From positions 1 to 64,000 of the forward strand of contig JADFUC010001149.1 in assembly GCA_019722365.1 (NCBI GenBank): a stretch of 64,000 bases of DNA, read 5' to 3'. Numbering within the stretch: position 1 is the first letter of the stretch; each line of letters starts with the position of its first letter. The position numbers and the translations under genes were made by a program. The notes under the pieces were generated by a model. That model had not been told where the DNA came from, did no database searches, and saw only the letters and a program-made list of their open reading frames with translations. This document shows, in pieces, positions 37,971 through 49,614 of this stretch. The DNA is from Lithospermum erythrorhizon (taxonomy: Eukaryota; Streptophyta; Magnoliopsida; Boraginales; Boraginaceae).

Positions 37971-39894
37971 TTTATTTTTTAATTTTATACCGGGTATGTT
38001 TTATCATCTTATTTTAATTTGCTTAATTTGATTCTGGATTCTTAGGGTATCAAGAACATGGCCGATAGAAGACACATGTCAAGGCTCAATAAGAAAGTTA
38101 TATCTAGTGTCGACAGACTTAAAGAATCACCCTAAATCGGCTCTGCTACAAGTATTGATATACATTTAGTGGAAACCAGGAAAGTAAACGAACTGAAAGA
38201 CCCAACCTATTTATCATTGTTTGTTGTTTGTGTATGCGGATATACATTTGTAGTTAAACATCAATATTACATGGATGCTAAAGACTACAACATATCTTTA
38301 TACTTAAGATTTTGTCAGAAATTGAACTTTTATGCCCATCAAGAACATGCATTTCGTTCTTTTAATTCTTTTTTTCTTTAGTTTCAATAGCTACGTAAGT
38401 CTAACTAAAAATTGTAATAACCCATTCTGGTACTAATATTACCGTGAATTGTATACTAGTTGCTCGGTGGAGTATTTCAGGAGAAATCAAAATTTCGAAG
38501 TTGAATATTTGAAGTTACAACGTAATCGGTCGGTTGGTAGAGTATTTCGGGCTTTGCAAATTTTAAAGTTTTAATCGAATGGAATGACATTAGTTTTGGG
38601 TGTTAATATAATTTGGGGTGAGATAAATCAATGTTAATGTTTGGAAGTTGATTGTCGAGATAAGTTAAAACGAGAGGTATCGATTGAATTAAACGATCGG
38701 GTTTCACACAACTTAAATGAGCTAACCCATTTAAGTCCATAAACCAAGGCCCAAGAACACACAAACTCATTCTCTTCCTTTCTTCATCTCGATACCTTCC
38801 GTGTATACTCCCTTTGATTTTTCTTTCTTCGACATTTCTTCCATCATGTAGCTGGGACTCAAATTGGGGAGAGTTTCTCCTCATCATCCTCGGCTGCTTC
38901 AAGGTAAAAAAGCAAAAGGATCTTGTTAAGTATTTTAATGATCTCCCGAGTTGACTTTTGTAATTTGAATTTTATTGCTCCAATTGATTCTGGGTTCTAA
39001 ATTGGCTTATTCTCGAGTTGATATATCGTGTTAAATGTGGAATTTCCTCGACGTTTAGGTCAAAGGACTTTTTAAGCAATATCAGTTGACTTCGATTTTT
39101 ATGAGATATTATTGAATAAAATTATTGTTTAGGCTTAGATTATAATCTAAGAGTTGATACAATGAATTCATATTGGGATAGAAAGTGTTGTTGAAGAAAG
39201 CTGACTTTCTCGGCGATTTTGGGTTGACTTTCTAAAATGTGGTTGATAGTATAAATATGTTATCGACCTTACAAGGATTGCTTGAAAAGAGTTCTTTTGC
39301 ATGGCACAGTTGTCGGAAGAAAATATATCAAATTAGTTTTACTAGATTTTTAGTAGTAAACGGGTTTCGGATTTGAGGTCATAGAAATGGTTTTATTTAG
39401 CTTGGAAAAGTTGATATTTCAAGCCGATTGAAATTGGTTGATAATGTTGAGTATTTTGCTAAAAAGGATCGACAGGGTTTTGGTCAGATAGCTGAAATCA
39501 TTTTATTGTACTTTGAAACATAATTGTTATTTATATTTCAAGCTGTAAAATTTAGAATTAAAACGGGTCGAAGTCAAAATTTAATTAAGATATGGTTAAA
39601 ATCGTTTTATAGCAATTGTAATTTCGGTGTTTTATCAGACGCGGCGCGAAAGCATTTGGTATCGACAGACGACGCTTCTTATCATAACCAAGGTGAGTAT
39701 TATCTCATGCGGTGTTACCTTATGTACTTACTTTAAATGGTGTACATGTCCTTGTAATATGATTATGGAGAATGGCATAAGCACGTAATGGTGGTACGAC
39801 ATGCAGTGAGCCATAAGACATCATGGATTCTATTCTCAGCAGATTAAGATCGGCTTCGAGGGTGTATTCCGAATTCCTACTGTATTATCGTTAT

Positions 39895-40200
39895 AGTTCC
39901 TGGCCTTGTCGCACTTTTGTATTTTATGTGGCCTCCTTAGTTCGCACTTTTGAACTTCCGTGGCCTTATCGGCACTTTGGATTTACGGGCCTTTGTCGGC
40001 GAAGTCACGTGATTGATCTACGACAGTGATGCTACCGTGCGCTTTAATGTTGTTTGGAGTAAAGTAGGGCTACGCAGAGGTGCTGGCTGAGCAAGTGACT
40101 TAGCTGACTTGAAAGAAGCAGTACTGCCTCGACTCTACGTATTTTCCGCTCGCGGCCTTATAGGCATTTGTAATTGATCGCCTTTGCCGGTATTTCTTTT
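39895..40200 (+). repeat. 'Tggccttgtcggcac' tandem repeat inside the solo LTR
   Basis: Imperfect units of about 30-35 bp with the core tggcctt(g/a)tcggcactttt. The same array, inverted, occurs at 61915-62110 and about 55555-55640. Confidence 0.65.
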
Positions 40201-40384
40201 TTGTACTCTCTATGGTCCGTTTTGTGATTGGAACCGTAGATTGGAGACGCTTTATCCGTTTCGCATTACTATTGTCAAGTGTCGTAGAGTGGTCGTTGTA
40301 AGTGCCATGGCCAGAGTTATACGATCTCGAGGCTTAATTCGAGTATTAGGAGGCCTAATTAAACTAGATACGAAGGGGTTGTGG

Positions 40385-40632
40385 CTCTTTAAGAAATGTT
40401 GTTTTATCGCCTTTATACTTCCTGCATAAAGAGTTATGAGTTTATCTACCTTATACTCGGTATAAGAGCCGCTAAGGTTTATCACCTTCCATACTGCATA
40501 AGATCGTTGTTTTATCGCCTTTTATCCGGTATAAAGAGTTGTTTTATCGCCTTATACTAGTATAAGAGCGTTTGTTTATCGCCTTATACTTCGTATAAGA
40601 GTTGCTGTTATCGCCTTTATACTTTCGTATAA
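40385..40632 (+). repeat. Tandem hairpin repeat inside the solo LTR
   Basis: Seven or so units of about 30-36 bp of the type gttgttttatcgccttatac + ttcgtataagag. Each unit contains CTTATAC and GTATAAG separated by a few bases, so each can fold into a short hairpin. The same units recur in the other LTR copies. Confidence 0.8.
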
Positions 40633-41281
40633 GAAATAGAGATCGACCGTCGAGCTTAAGTATTGTGGATTATGTCCGATGCATCTAGTCAATGAATGAT
40701 CATTTAGCAGTAGTATAGCTTTGTTGGGTCTCACAATCAGAATGGGTTTATTACGCTAGTTTTGAAAGTCATTAAGGCAAGATTTAAATTGTAAAGTAAC
40801 ATACAAAAATATCACTAAAAGTAGTCTTTTAATTAAAAGTAGAGATTTAAATTATTCTTATTTGTACGATAAGTAGTTAACTGTGGATATTTGTTTGCAA
40901 CAATTTTAGCTAACTCCTATTTTTCCCTACAAGTGGCGCTTTTATGCCTAGGTTGTCATGGGATGACCGAGATGCAATGGCCGCAGTAGTCAAGAACTGG
41001 GGAGATGACGAGGCTTCAAGACTCTAAAACAAATTTTACTTTATCTTCTTTAAGTTTTGTTGTATTTAATAATTATCAAGTTGTTGTAAAACAAGCAATG
41101 ATATTGTACTTATATTGTTACTTTCGTTGTTGTATTGTTATTAGTTCAACTGATGGATGAGTTAAATTGTTTTATTTATAATGTTAAATAAGGTCGCTTA
41201 ATCAAGTATTCATCTGCCGCGACTGACATAGCTGTGTCAATGACGTGTCCCAACCTCAGCCACCGCGGTCGTTACAAAAAT

Positions 41282-43440
41282 ATTAACTTTTTAAGAATTA
41301 CATACACTTAATTTTCTACCTAAATGCCAAATTCATAATTTTGGGCTTCAAACGATCCTACCATATTGATTTGCACGAGACATTATATATATAATTCAAC
41401 AAAACAATATAAATATCACACATATTTAAATTTTAGCAATTTTAACAAAAAATCTGTACAACAAATTCAACTAAGAACAATCCTCCACAAACAAATTTAA
41501 ATCTACACAATTTAACGGATATTATAGACCCGGCCCAAACAAAAAAGAAAAAAAAACTAAAATCTAAAAGAAATTAGCCTGTTTAGCATCAAGGAATCCT
41601 TACAAAAACGCTTCGCCCTTACCCAATTCCCACGTATTTTAAGTCTTAAAATAGCAAAGTCAACTTTGATAAAAAAAAGTTAGCATCAATATAACAAATA
41701 ATAATTCCAAATATATATTTAAATCACCAATAATGATAAAATTTTGCAAACTAACCAACAAATATTCATTATTAACCACAAAAATTCTGTCGATGATTAG
41801 TCATCAAGAACTATCATCGTAAGTATTGTTCACGCCCAAACACCTTTCACAATTAGCAAACAAGGATTCTCTAGAGAACCACAATAACGAATCCCAATAG
41901 CTCAGCCTCCTGCATCTATCCCCAAATCAACTAACTCAAACCCTACAACAAAACCCTGCCTCTCCCCAACTCAACGACTGACGACGTCTACACACCGTAG
42001 CTTCCTCATTAATGCCGGGCTGCAACTAGCTAAATCAAACCTCTCGACCTGACTATATGCACCCGCAACTCATCTCACGATCTGTTCACTCCCTGAGGAT
42101 GAAAATTCGCTTCATAATCTTGTAAATGGGCTTCACAACCAACCACAAATCCTTTGCAGATTTGTTCTCGGGCGATTGTAGAAAATTAGTAGTTTGATGG
42201 CGTGATTCGGCTTCTCTAACAACTATTAACCTAAGCCTCCGATATACCATTGTCTATGGTAATCGAGAATATCATCAATTGTCGCTGACTCCAATTCCAT
42301 CACTAACGAACCAAAGAGGCAACCAACCCTTTACCTTCCACACACCCAATTAAAGCCTACCAAGATAAAAAATAGAAGGAATAAAGATAAATTCAGGAAA
42401 AAGTCACAAAGAAAAGTGTAGTTTTGTAGCAAATGGTCAAGATACCACAGAAATCAACTTCAGGTTAAATTCATTCCTGCTCATGTTAAATTTTGCCTAT
42501 AGGAAATCTCTGGTTAAATTAATGTAAAGTAGGACCCACTAGGCAAGAAATTAAAATAAAATAAAGGAAAAGCCCAGAGCGAGTCACGTTGTTAGTCATG
42601 CCCACTCCATCCTGATGACGAACACGTACGTGGATTTCTTTTTCCTTCAATTCAAAAAAAATGTTATCCAATCTTATTTTTAAATGTTCAAACTTTTTTA
42701 CCAATTTTTTTATTTTTCAAGTCTCATAACAAAGACTAATTTTGTGTCATTTGGACACCAAAAAACTGAGATTTTTCTCCTATTTTTAACTTTGTATTTG
42801 AAACTTGTTTATTCCAAATCTTCATTATTTTTTTAATCAATCTTCAACCTCCATGGATCCCACAAAATCATAACTTTTACCAATTAAACCTCCCTAACCG
42901 AATTCTATGTCCTAATATTTAACCCGAAAATCCAGAAAATCTTAACAATACGGACGAACAACCTAATTATCAAATTCCATATAATATGCCACTAAATTTT
43001 AACTGTATAATCATCCTTACATGCCTTATATTATCAACCAAAGGAAATTTTTTCCTCCCTAATAGCGGAATTGGCCCAAACATCACACAAATAATAATCC
43101 AAACACCCCAATTTTAGTAGCTGGATCAACCTTAAGGTCCTTGAATTTTCAAGCCGTGCTCTAGGAAATGCTTATGGGGATACTCCCACGCTTTTCACCA
43201 ATCCTAACAAGCAAGGTAAAGAGACACAATACTAAAGTCAGAAGCTCCGAAGAGAAAAGTTTTAATTAACTCAAGTTATTTTCTAATAGCAATGATCATG
43301 AATCTGTGGGACAACCAAAGATACACTTTTATTGAAAAATTGCATCACGTTGAGAACTTAAAGTGGGAATGAGAGGTTTAATGAAACAAAGCTATTTAAA
43401 ATCTCTAAATAAAAAGATAGCTGAAGCTATCATATAAGAT
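41282..43440. other. No gene recognised
   Basis: AT-rich with scattered C-rich stretches (for example 41880-42060). The style, with 'aaatcaccaataatgat' and 'aaagtcaac'-like phrases, recalls the minus-strand gypsy LTRs, so old LTR remains are possible, but I could not align it convincingly. Confidence 0.3.
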
Positions 43441-43450
43441 CGTTAGAACT

Positions 43451-43663
43451 GTGAGAATCGTAGTATTGGTCTTTGATGATGACTACATATCCCGGGCGCT
43501 TGAGTTGTATTCCGAGAAGGAAAAGACAAGGTTTGTTTTGACAAATGTTTTAGGCTCGGCTCACACCAACTCGATACTCCATTGTGCACATGGAATCATA
43601 GTAGCGGATCGAAAAGCAGTGAAGAATCCTCCGCTCCTTTACTTATACATCCGGATGGTGTAG
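43451..43663 (+). other. Orphan 70-codon open frame
   Basis: The frame encodes a peptide with VLVFDDDYISRALELYSEKE and SAHTNSILHCAHGIIVADRK. The composition is protein-like rather than AT-driven, so it may be a fragment of a captured or decayed gene. I do not recognise the family, see no splice partners, and make no functional claim. Confidence 0.25.
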
Positions 43664-44323
43664 ACTCCGGCTAAGAAGAAACATAGAGACTCAATGAGTA
43701 ACTTATCCACTTCGAGGAAACTAAGCCTTCATTGAAAAAGAGTTCCTTAACCTAGCAAGATGCTCAGAAAAACCTTGAAAAGTCCATGGAAACTATTGTA
43801 TCATGATACTGAATATGCTTCTGTTTAAGGAAGTTTCAATGCAGCTAAACAAACTTGAGATATGGATTATCTTGAAAGAACAAAGAAGATCAGACATGAA
43901 GACGCAAGACGTTATAGTGTTAGTTAGATCCTCATGCACTTAATCATAATAATTGGCTGTGTTTAATTTTCAAGTGTTTGTTTGTTTGAATATATTGAAT
44001 GTCGCCATGTGTTTGTTTAATTTTCTAAGAGTATTTGTTGTGTTGTCTAATAAATATCGAAAAATATTATTTTTTTCAACTTGATAATGACTAATTAGAC
44101 TAGATTTCAAGTCGATAGTGACTCACTATGCACTAATAGATTCCAATATGATAAAGACTACACTGCACTATACTATAAGATGGTAATGACTACTCTACAA
44201 TACTCCAAGTTATTGCCTGATTAATTATGTATTAGATTCCAACATGATAAAGATTGGCACTCTTCAATTATAATCTAAGATGAAAAATGACCACTGCACT
44301 CAGACTTGGCAGACGAAAGACTA

Positions 44324-45056
44324 TGTAACGCCTCTACCGGCGCACTGGCTCCAGAGAGACGTTATTAGATTTGATGGACCTGCCTCACAAACCACCACGC
44401 AGTCTTTCCAAAGACGCTTTGTCTCACTCACGTGCTCACCGAGAAACTTCCTGGGTCACCCATCCTGCATCACCCTGTGTCAAGAATTTTAATATTGGAG
44501 TTCTTATAGGACGAAGCTCCGAAAAAGAAGACGATCTGATTTGCAATGGTAGTACCAATCAAATCTTATCAAACATATCACAATACTCACAATACATACA
44601 CACACGTGATATTATTATTTTTTATGGGTTGCATAACTCTACTTAAATACTAAACGGCCCTCGTTAAGCCACAACACATCCAGACCGTACTCATCCGTAG
44701 CGGTGATCTCAGAGGTGGCTCCACGGCCTCAAGAGGTATCCCACTAAGTACCAGCATAGCACTTAGATCCCACAGCCCGGACGGCTTTGTTCGCTATTTA
44801 ATCGGGTCGGCACGTTATTAGGACGGACGGACCTGCCTCACAAACCACCACGAGTCTTTCCAATGCTTTGTCCTCACTCACGCCCTGCACTACTCCCAGT
44901 CAAGCACGCTTAACATTAGAGTTCTTATAGGATGAGCTTCCTAAAAGAAGATGCACTTGACGGTATGTAGTAGTACCAATCTAATCTTATCAAACATATC
45001 ACACACCACACACACACACACACGCATACACATTTTTAAGGCGGTCGGGTATTATA
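44324..45056 (-). mobile_element. Cassandra-type TRIM with 5S-rRNA-like LTRs (copy 2)
   Basis: A 733-bp element flanked by perfect 5-bp duplications GACTA (44319-44323 and 45057-45061). Two direct repeats (about 44324-44637 and 44815-45056) are its LTRs. Read on the minus strand, each contains a 5S-rRNA-like stretch: 'agaactccaat', then a worn 'cttaagcgtgcttg' type region, then 'gcaggatgggtgaccc' and 'aggaagtt'. The ~180-bp middle has no coding potential; a purine stretch (taagtagag, minus strand, near 44640) precedes the 3' LTR. Cassandra elements are known small non-coding retrotransposons that carry 5S sequence in the LTR and must be moved by other elements' proteins. The primer site is badly worn. 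Confidence 0.85.
45001..45025. repeat. (AC)n microsatellite in the Cassandra LTR
   Basis: A run of about ten AC units close to the 5' end of the minus-strand LTR. The other LTR has 'acatacacacacg' at the matching place. Confidence 0.8.
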
Positions 45057-45244
45057 GACTACACTGCATCAAGTCCAACTCTTTATTTCAAGTGACAATA
45101 CTATGCACTCTCATATATATCTTATCTTTTGATTCAATGTACTTTAATATACCGATAGAGTCCATACTTAATTCATTATAAAATTTGTAGTACATCAAGG
45201 GCGATCCCACTCAATACAACACCATCCAAATACAACCCAACAAT

Positions 45245-46500
45245 CTCTTATGATCCAATCATTGTACCTCCAAATGTCTTTAATCTTGAAGAGTTCCAAC
45301 AACAATGGGAGTTGGAAGAATCTATACTTGAAAGAAAAGAACAATTACTTCAAGAGTTGCAAACAAAAACGACGTACGGGCCGTGGGTTGAAACCCGGCA
45401 GCAGGATCATCGAGCTACTCATCTCAAAAAGGCTCATAGCTCTACTACTACGGATGCAATTCTATAGCGACGCGCTTCGACGCCAGATATCGAATGAAAA
45501 GGAAGAATTAAGTGATGAATTGTAGATCTATATCCAATTATGAGCAACTACTTCAATTAAAGGAACAACAATGCTTGCAAACTGGCTCAAGCCTATCTAG
45601 TTGGGTATAGTCAGCCATACTCTTGCTCGCATATTGAGTCCCAAATGATGCTTGTGATCGCATATGAAAATTGGACAATCAACTACAATTGAGTGTACTC
45701 AGAAAGTTTTAAGTATGGATAATTTTGTTTGAAGATGAATATTTAAGATGGCTAAATGGAAGAATTTGGTAGAGGTTACTCCTGTTAAGCGTAGACCGCG
45801 GTTCCCCGGCATGATTGAAGTATTGATTGCATAATCGGCAAGCAGCACTTGTCCTGGCATTTAGTAATGGCAATTTACTAGTGGATATAAGGGAAATAAA
45901 TACAATGCCTATCCTTGAGGCACAGGTTGCTACAATTTTGGATACGGTATGCCTTTGGGCTGCCGAGCATTACTGGAGTAGGAATGTACTAGATAGGCTT
46001 CACTGTTTTGACGATATTGAGTCGTGAAGCTCATGCATTTCATGCTGAACGGCGTCATAATCTTGCATATTATCTTGCTGATGGAATCTATCCTAAATGG
46101 CCTGTCTTTGTCCAGTCACTTCACCTTTCCAAGCGCAACAAGAGCAATTGTTTGCCAAAACAAAGTAATCATGCAGGAAGGACGGAACGAGCCTTCGCTC
46201 CTCTCGAGCACGTTTTGCTATTATTCGCCAACCAGCTAGAATGTGGGATCTTGATGTTTTAGGTAAAATAATGAGGGCATGCATTATTTTACATAACATA
46301 ATAGTAGAGGATGAACGTGATACATATTCGCAAAACTGGGAAAATATCGACTTCGAACCATCCAACAATTCTGGCTCTTTGCCCGAGCCATGTTCAAACA
46401 AGTTTTGGCTCACCAAGTGTATGTTCATGGCCCATCCAATCGGACATTCAAGTATAAGACCAGACACGTGATACTGCCTCAACATATTCACCGGATAAGG
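45245..46500 (+). pseudogene. PIF/Harbinger DDE transposase pseudogene
   Basis: The whole length of a Harbinger-type transposase can be followed across frames. FNLEEFQQQWELEESILERK lies at the front, then a worn FRMKR region near 45490. LLLAYxVP lies near 45615-45645 and DEYLRWLNG near 45735-45762. PGMI...IDC, the first catalytic Asp region, is at 45809-45835. PILEAQVAT and NVLDRLHCFDDIES are at 45905-46027. YYLADGIYPKWPVFVQS is at 46065-46118, ERAFAPL (catalytic Glu region) near 46187 and ILHNIIVEDERD near 46280-46320. The intact enzyme excises and inserts Harbinger elements with TWA targets. Frameshifts and stops between the pieces mean this one is dead; I found no terminal repeats. Confidence 0.85.
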
Positions 46501-46782
46501 ATCTCATCGAGCACATTTGAAAAAGGAACAAATCCACTGGTCAGATTTAAATTTTTAATTTTCTAAGTTCACCAATGTTTAGTCCTGTTTTATTGTAAGC
46601 ATTTCTTGCCAATTTATATATGTTTGGTTTCCAAGTTTTGATGACATTAATATAGCATGTTATTTTGTTTTTCAAAATGAGTATTTTTAATTTAATTAAT
46701 TCCATTAAAATATAAATAAGTATATTGGAATTAATAAAAAATTTATTTTTATTTGTAATTATAAATTACAGAATAAATAAAC

Positions 46783-47050
46783 TACTCTCCATCCTAAAAA
46801 GATTGTCACATTTTTCCTTTTTTCACGACATCAAAGATTAAATTAAACTTACTTATTCGATTGACATCCAAAATTTTTATTTGAATAAAAAATTACCAAG
46901 TTAATAACAAAGCATGTTGAAAATACTATATATTATTATTGTCATTTTTTTTTCAAACAAATATATAACACATTAAAAGTTATTTGAGTTCAAAATTAAA
47001 AAAGTCAACTCATTAAAATTAAATATGACAATCTTTTGTGACAGTGAGTA
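46783..47050. mobile_element. Stowaway-type MITE
   Basis: 268 bp. The left end tactctccatcctaaaaaga continues into ttgtcacat; the right end, on the opposite strand, reads tactcactgtcacaaaagat then tgtcat. This is the usual Stowaway layout. It lies about 280 bp after the Harbinger pseudogene. Confidence 0.75.
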
Positions 47051-48124
47051 GTAATTATAAAATAATATGTGTAAAATAAGGAGTAGGAATGAATAAATAT
47101 GATGGGGGTGTATATTGGAGTGATGTTGATGAAAAAAGAATGTGAAAAATTTATAATTGTTTAACTGCTGCTGCATTTGTGAAAAGACGTGCAGCAATTA
47201 CGGAAGTGAAGGCTATCAATCACGCGACAAGAGAGGATGCTAAAAATTATCTATTTGGCCGGAGATGTGTGAATTGACAACCTAAGCATATGTTAAGTGG
47301 TTTCACCAAACAATAAATACTTCATTTCAGATTGAGCCATGGTGAGTTGTTTTATATATCTAGATGATAAATTATACTTTTGATTTATATTATAACTCAT
47401 TGCTCATATTATATGGATTGTTGGCAATTTTCAAGAATAGATTTAAAAGTTTTTTGTTACTATACTACTCTCATTTCAAAAAGTTTTAATAAAAGAAATT
47501 CCTATAGTTATCTTATTTATTGTTAGAAAACATCACTTCTCAATTGATTAGTGAGTATAAATCTATTCACTCTTGCTATTCAATTTTATTTAAGCGATTC
47601 ATTTAACATATTTTAATTGATGATTGTCTCAATTATTTACATAAAACCGAATAATATCAAGACCTTATTATGAAATTCTCTTAATTTTAGCCACCCAAAA
47701 TAGCTTAAAAGAGCCACATCTCGATGTCTTTGTTCGGACAGGAAATATTCCAACGTAATTCAGTATTAAAACAAGGAATAAATAATGACATACCCGCTTT
47801 AAAAAGTATATCTTTCGCAATGGATTTTAATAAAAGTTAAATCTCAACATGGATTAATATTAATATCATGGAAACTTTTAAAATTTTGACATAAATAACA
47901 AATTTAATATAAAAGGTCACTAAGTCATCCAAATAGTTTAGACTTCATTGTTCATTTGTACACTCCAATGTTCATCAAATGAAGTGGGATTATAATTCTA
48001 TGATATATATATATTCATGTATGTATTTTAAGCACTATACATCGATGAATTATATTTCATATGAGTGAAAACCAATATAAATATTATTATGACAATATAC
48101 TTTTATTTAGTTTACTAACTCTAA
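47051..48124. other. AT-rich spacer
   Basis: No gene recognised. 'tactactctcatttcaaaaa' at about 47462 looks like one end of another MITE, but I see no partner end. Confidence 0.35.
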
Positions 48125-48370
48125 TACTCCCTCCTCATGATTTAATTTCATCATGTATGAAATTTTCCTTGTTCCTTTTTAATTGGTTATTTACTTTTTC
48201 ATGCAACCTTTTGCATCGAACTTTAAAATTCTTAAGATCATCGCACATGCCTCCTAATATTCTTATTTTCACGGCTTATAATTTCTCTCTTCGCAAAATA
48301 GTAAAATTAATTATCCTCTATTGTTAGTCTTTTAAACCATAAGGATCAAGTAAATTGAATCGAGGGAGTA
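48125..48370. mobile_element. Stowaway-type MITE
   Basis: 246 bp flanked by TA, with ends tactccctcctcatgattta and, on the opposite strand, tactccctcgattcaattta. The CTCCCTC core is the Stowaway signature. Confidence 0.8.
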
Positions 48371-48546
48371 TTAAAGAGTGAAGATTTGCATTTTTTTAAT
48401 TTCCTTTCTATATATTGAATTCAACTCTAATTAATTGTATTATTGTCTCTATAGTTTATAGATAGCATATTTTTATTTAAGCATAAAACTATAAAATATT
48501 ATATTGTAATAAAAAAAATTAAATTTCAAATAAAATGTCCAAATTT

Positions 48547-48798
48547 TACTCTCCATACTAAATGATCGTCATGCTTGATTTAAGTGCTTAAAATTGACAT
48601 ACTTTTACCCTTTTATTGATAAACATAATTTTGATTTGAATAAAATTTAATATCAATATTAAAGTACATTGAAAATATTATTATTTGATAATTTTTACCA
48701 AATATTATACAATAAAAATAAAAATATTTGAATTTAACATTTAATCTATCAAACATCATAATTAAAACCTTAAAAATCCATTGGCGATGAAGGGAGTA
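48547..48798. mobile_element. Probable Stowaway-type MITE
   Basis: 252 bp with ends tactctccatactaaatgat and, on the opposite strand, tactcccttcatcgccaatg. The inverted repeat is short and imperfect, so this is less secure than its neighbour. Confidence 0.55.
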
Positions 48799-49614
48799 TT
48801 AGATATGTATATTGATACTTTTTTAATTTCAATTGTTGAATTATATAATTAAATATAATACAAAATATCACATAATAATTTAGATATATATATTCTCTAA
48901 TAGTAATTATGGATTGAAAATTATTTTCAATTCATAATTGAATAAATGATTATATAAAATAATTTAGTAATGAGTAGACTAATATAGACTTATTTGAAAC
49001 AACAATAATGATCGTATGATAATTAATTAATATGTAGACTCGTCGAGAGAGCTCAAGAACAATCAGTTGACTATGTTCCAGCTTTGACTCGAGATTTTGT
49101 ATCATACTATCGTCTCCGCTCAGACGAACAATAGACTCTTGATGCTATTAGTGTATATAATTATATTGTATTTGTATTTTAGAGATTTGGCGTGTTAAGG
49201 GAGACTATATATTTGCCTACTTTTAGAGAGAAGAAACTTTTGATCCTTTCATAAATATATATATATATATATATTAATTTTCATTATTAGTGTCATTTTC
49301 ATGTACGGTTAAGTAATTTAGCAATTACATTTAGTGTGAAAAGGATAAACACAACTCACACTTTTATAAGTAGGGAACAATATTTTTATCCGATGACAAT
49401 TTTCTAATTAAGAAGAATATATGACTTTGGCATGATATTTTAGTACTAATAGCCTAGTAAAATCTTTTAACTCTATGATATGATAATGGTGCATTCGAAA
49501 AGATCGAACTGATAAAATTTTTGACGAGGTTCGAAAGGAAAGTCGTTCCTCGTTCAACTAAATTTTCTTAAGAGCAAAATCACTAGTGCGGTAAATTGGT
49601 CGCGGTGAGTCATG
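48799..49614. other. AT-rich spacer
   Basis: No gene seen. A short (TA)n run lies near 49257-49275. 'gacgaggttcgaaaggaaag' at about 49522 is unlike its surroundings but unassigned. Confidence 0.4.

Larger units (their letters stand above)
38413..41276 (+). mobile_element. Solo gypsy-type LTR with perfect AAAAT duplication
   Basis: 2,864 bp running from TGTAATAACCC to GGTCGTTACA, so it starts TG and ends CA, with TGTAA/TTACA as its short inverted end. AAAAT occurs immediately before (38408-38412) and after (41277-41281). There is no internal coding sequence, so this is a solo LTR left by LTR-LTR recombination. It contains two tandem arrays (about 39895-40200 and 40385-40632). The other copies in the window (minus strand, 49.8-63.5 kb) adjoin or resemble it, and one abuts the end of a Ty3/gypsy pol gene, which is the basis for the family call. 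Confidence 0.9.

Noticed and set aside
44405..44510. Genuine 5S rRNA gene
   Set aside because: The 5S-like sequence is worn, lies inside both LTRs of a 733-bp element with target duplications, and is explained by Cassandra.
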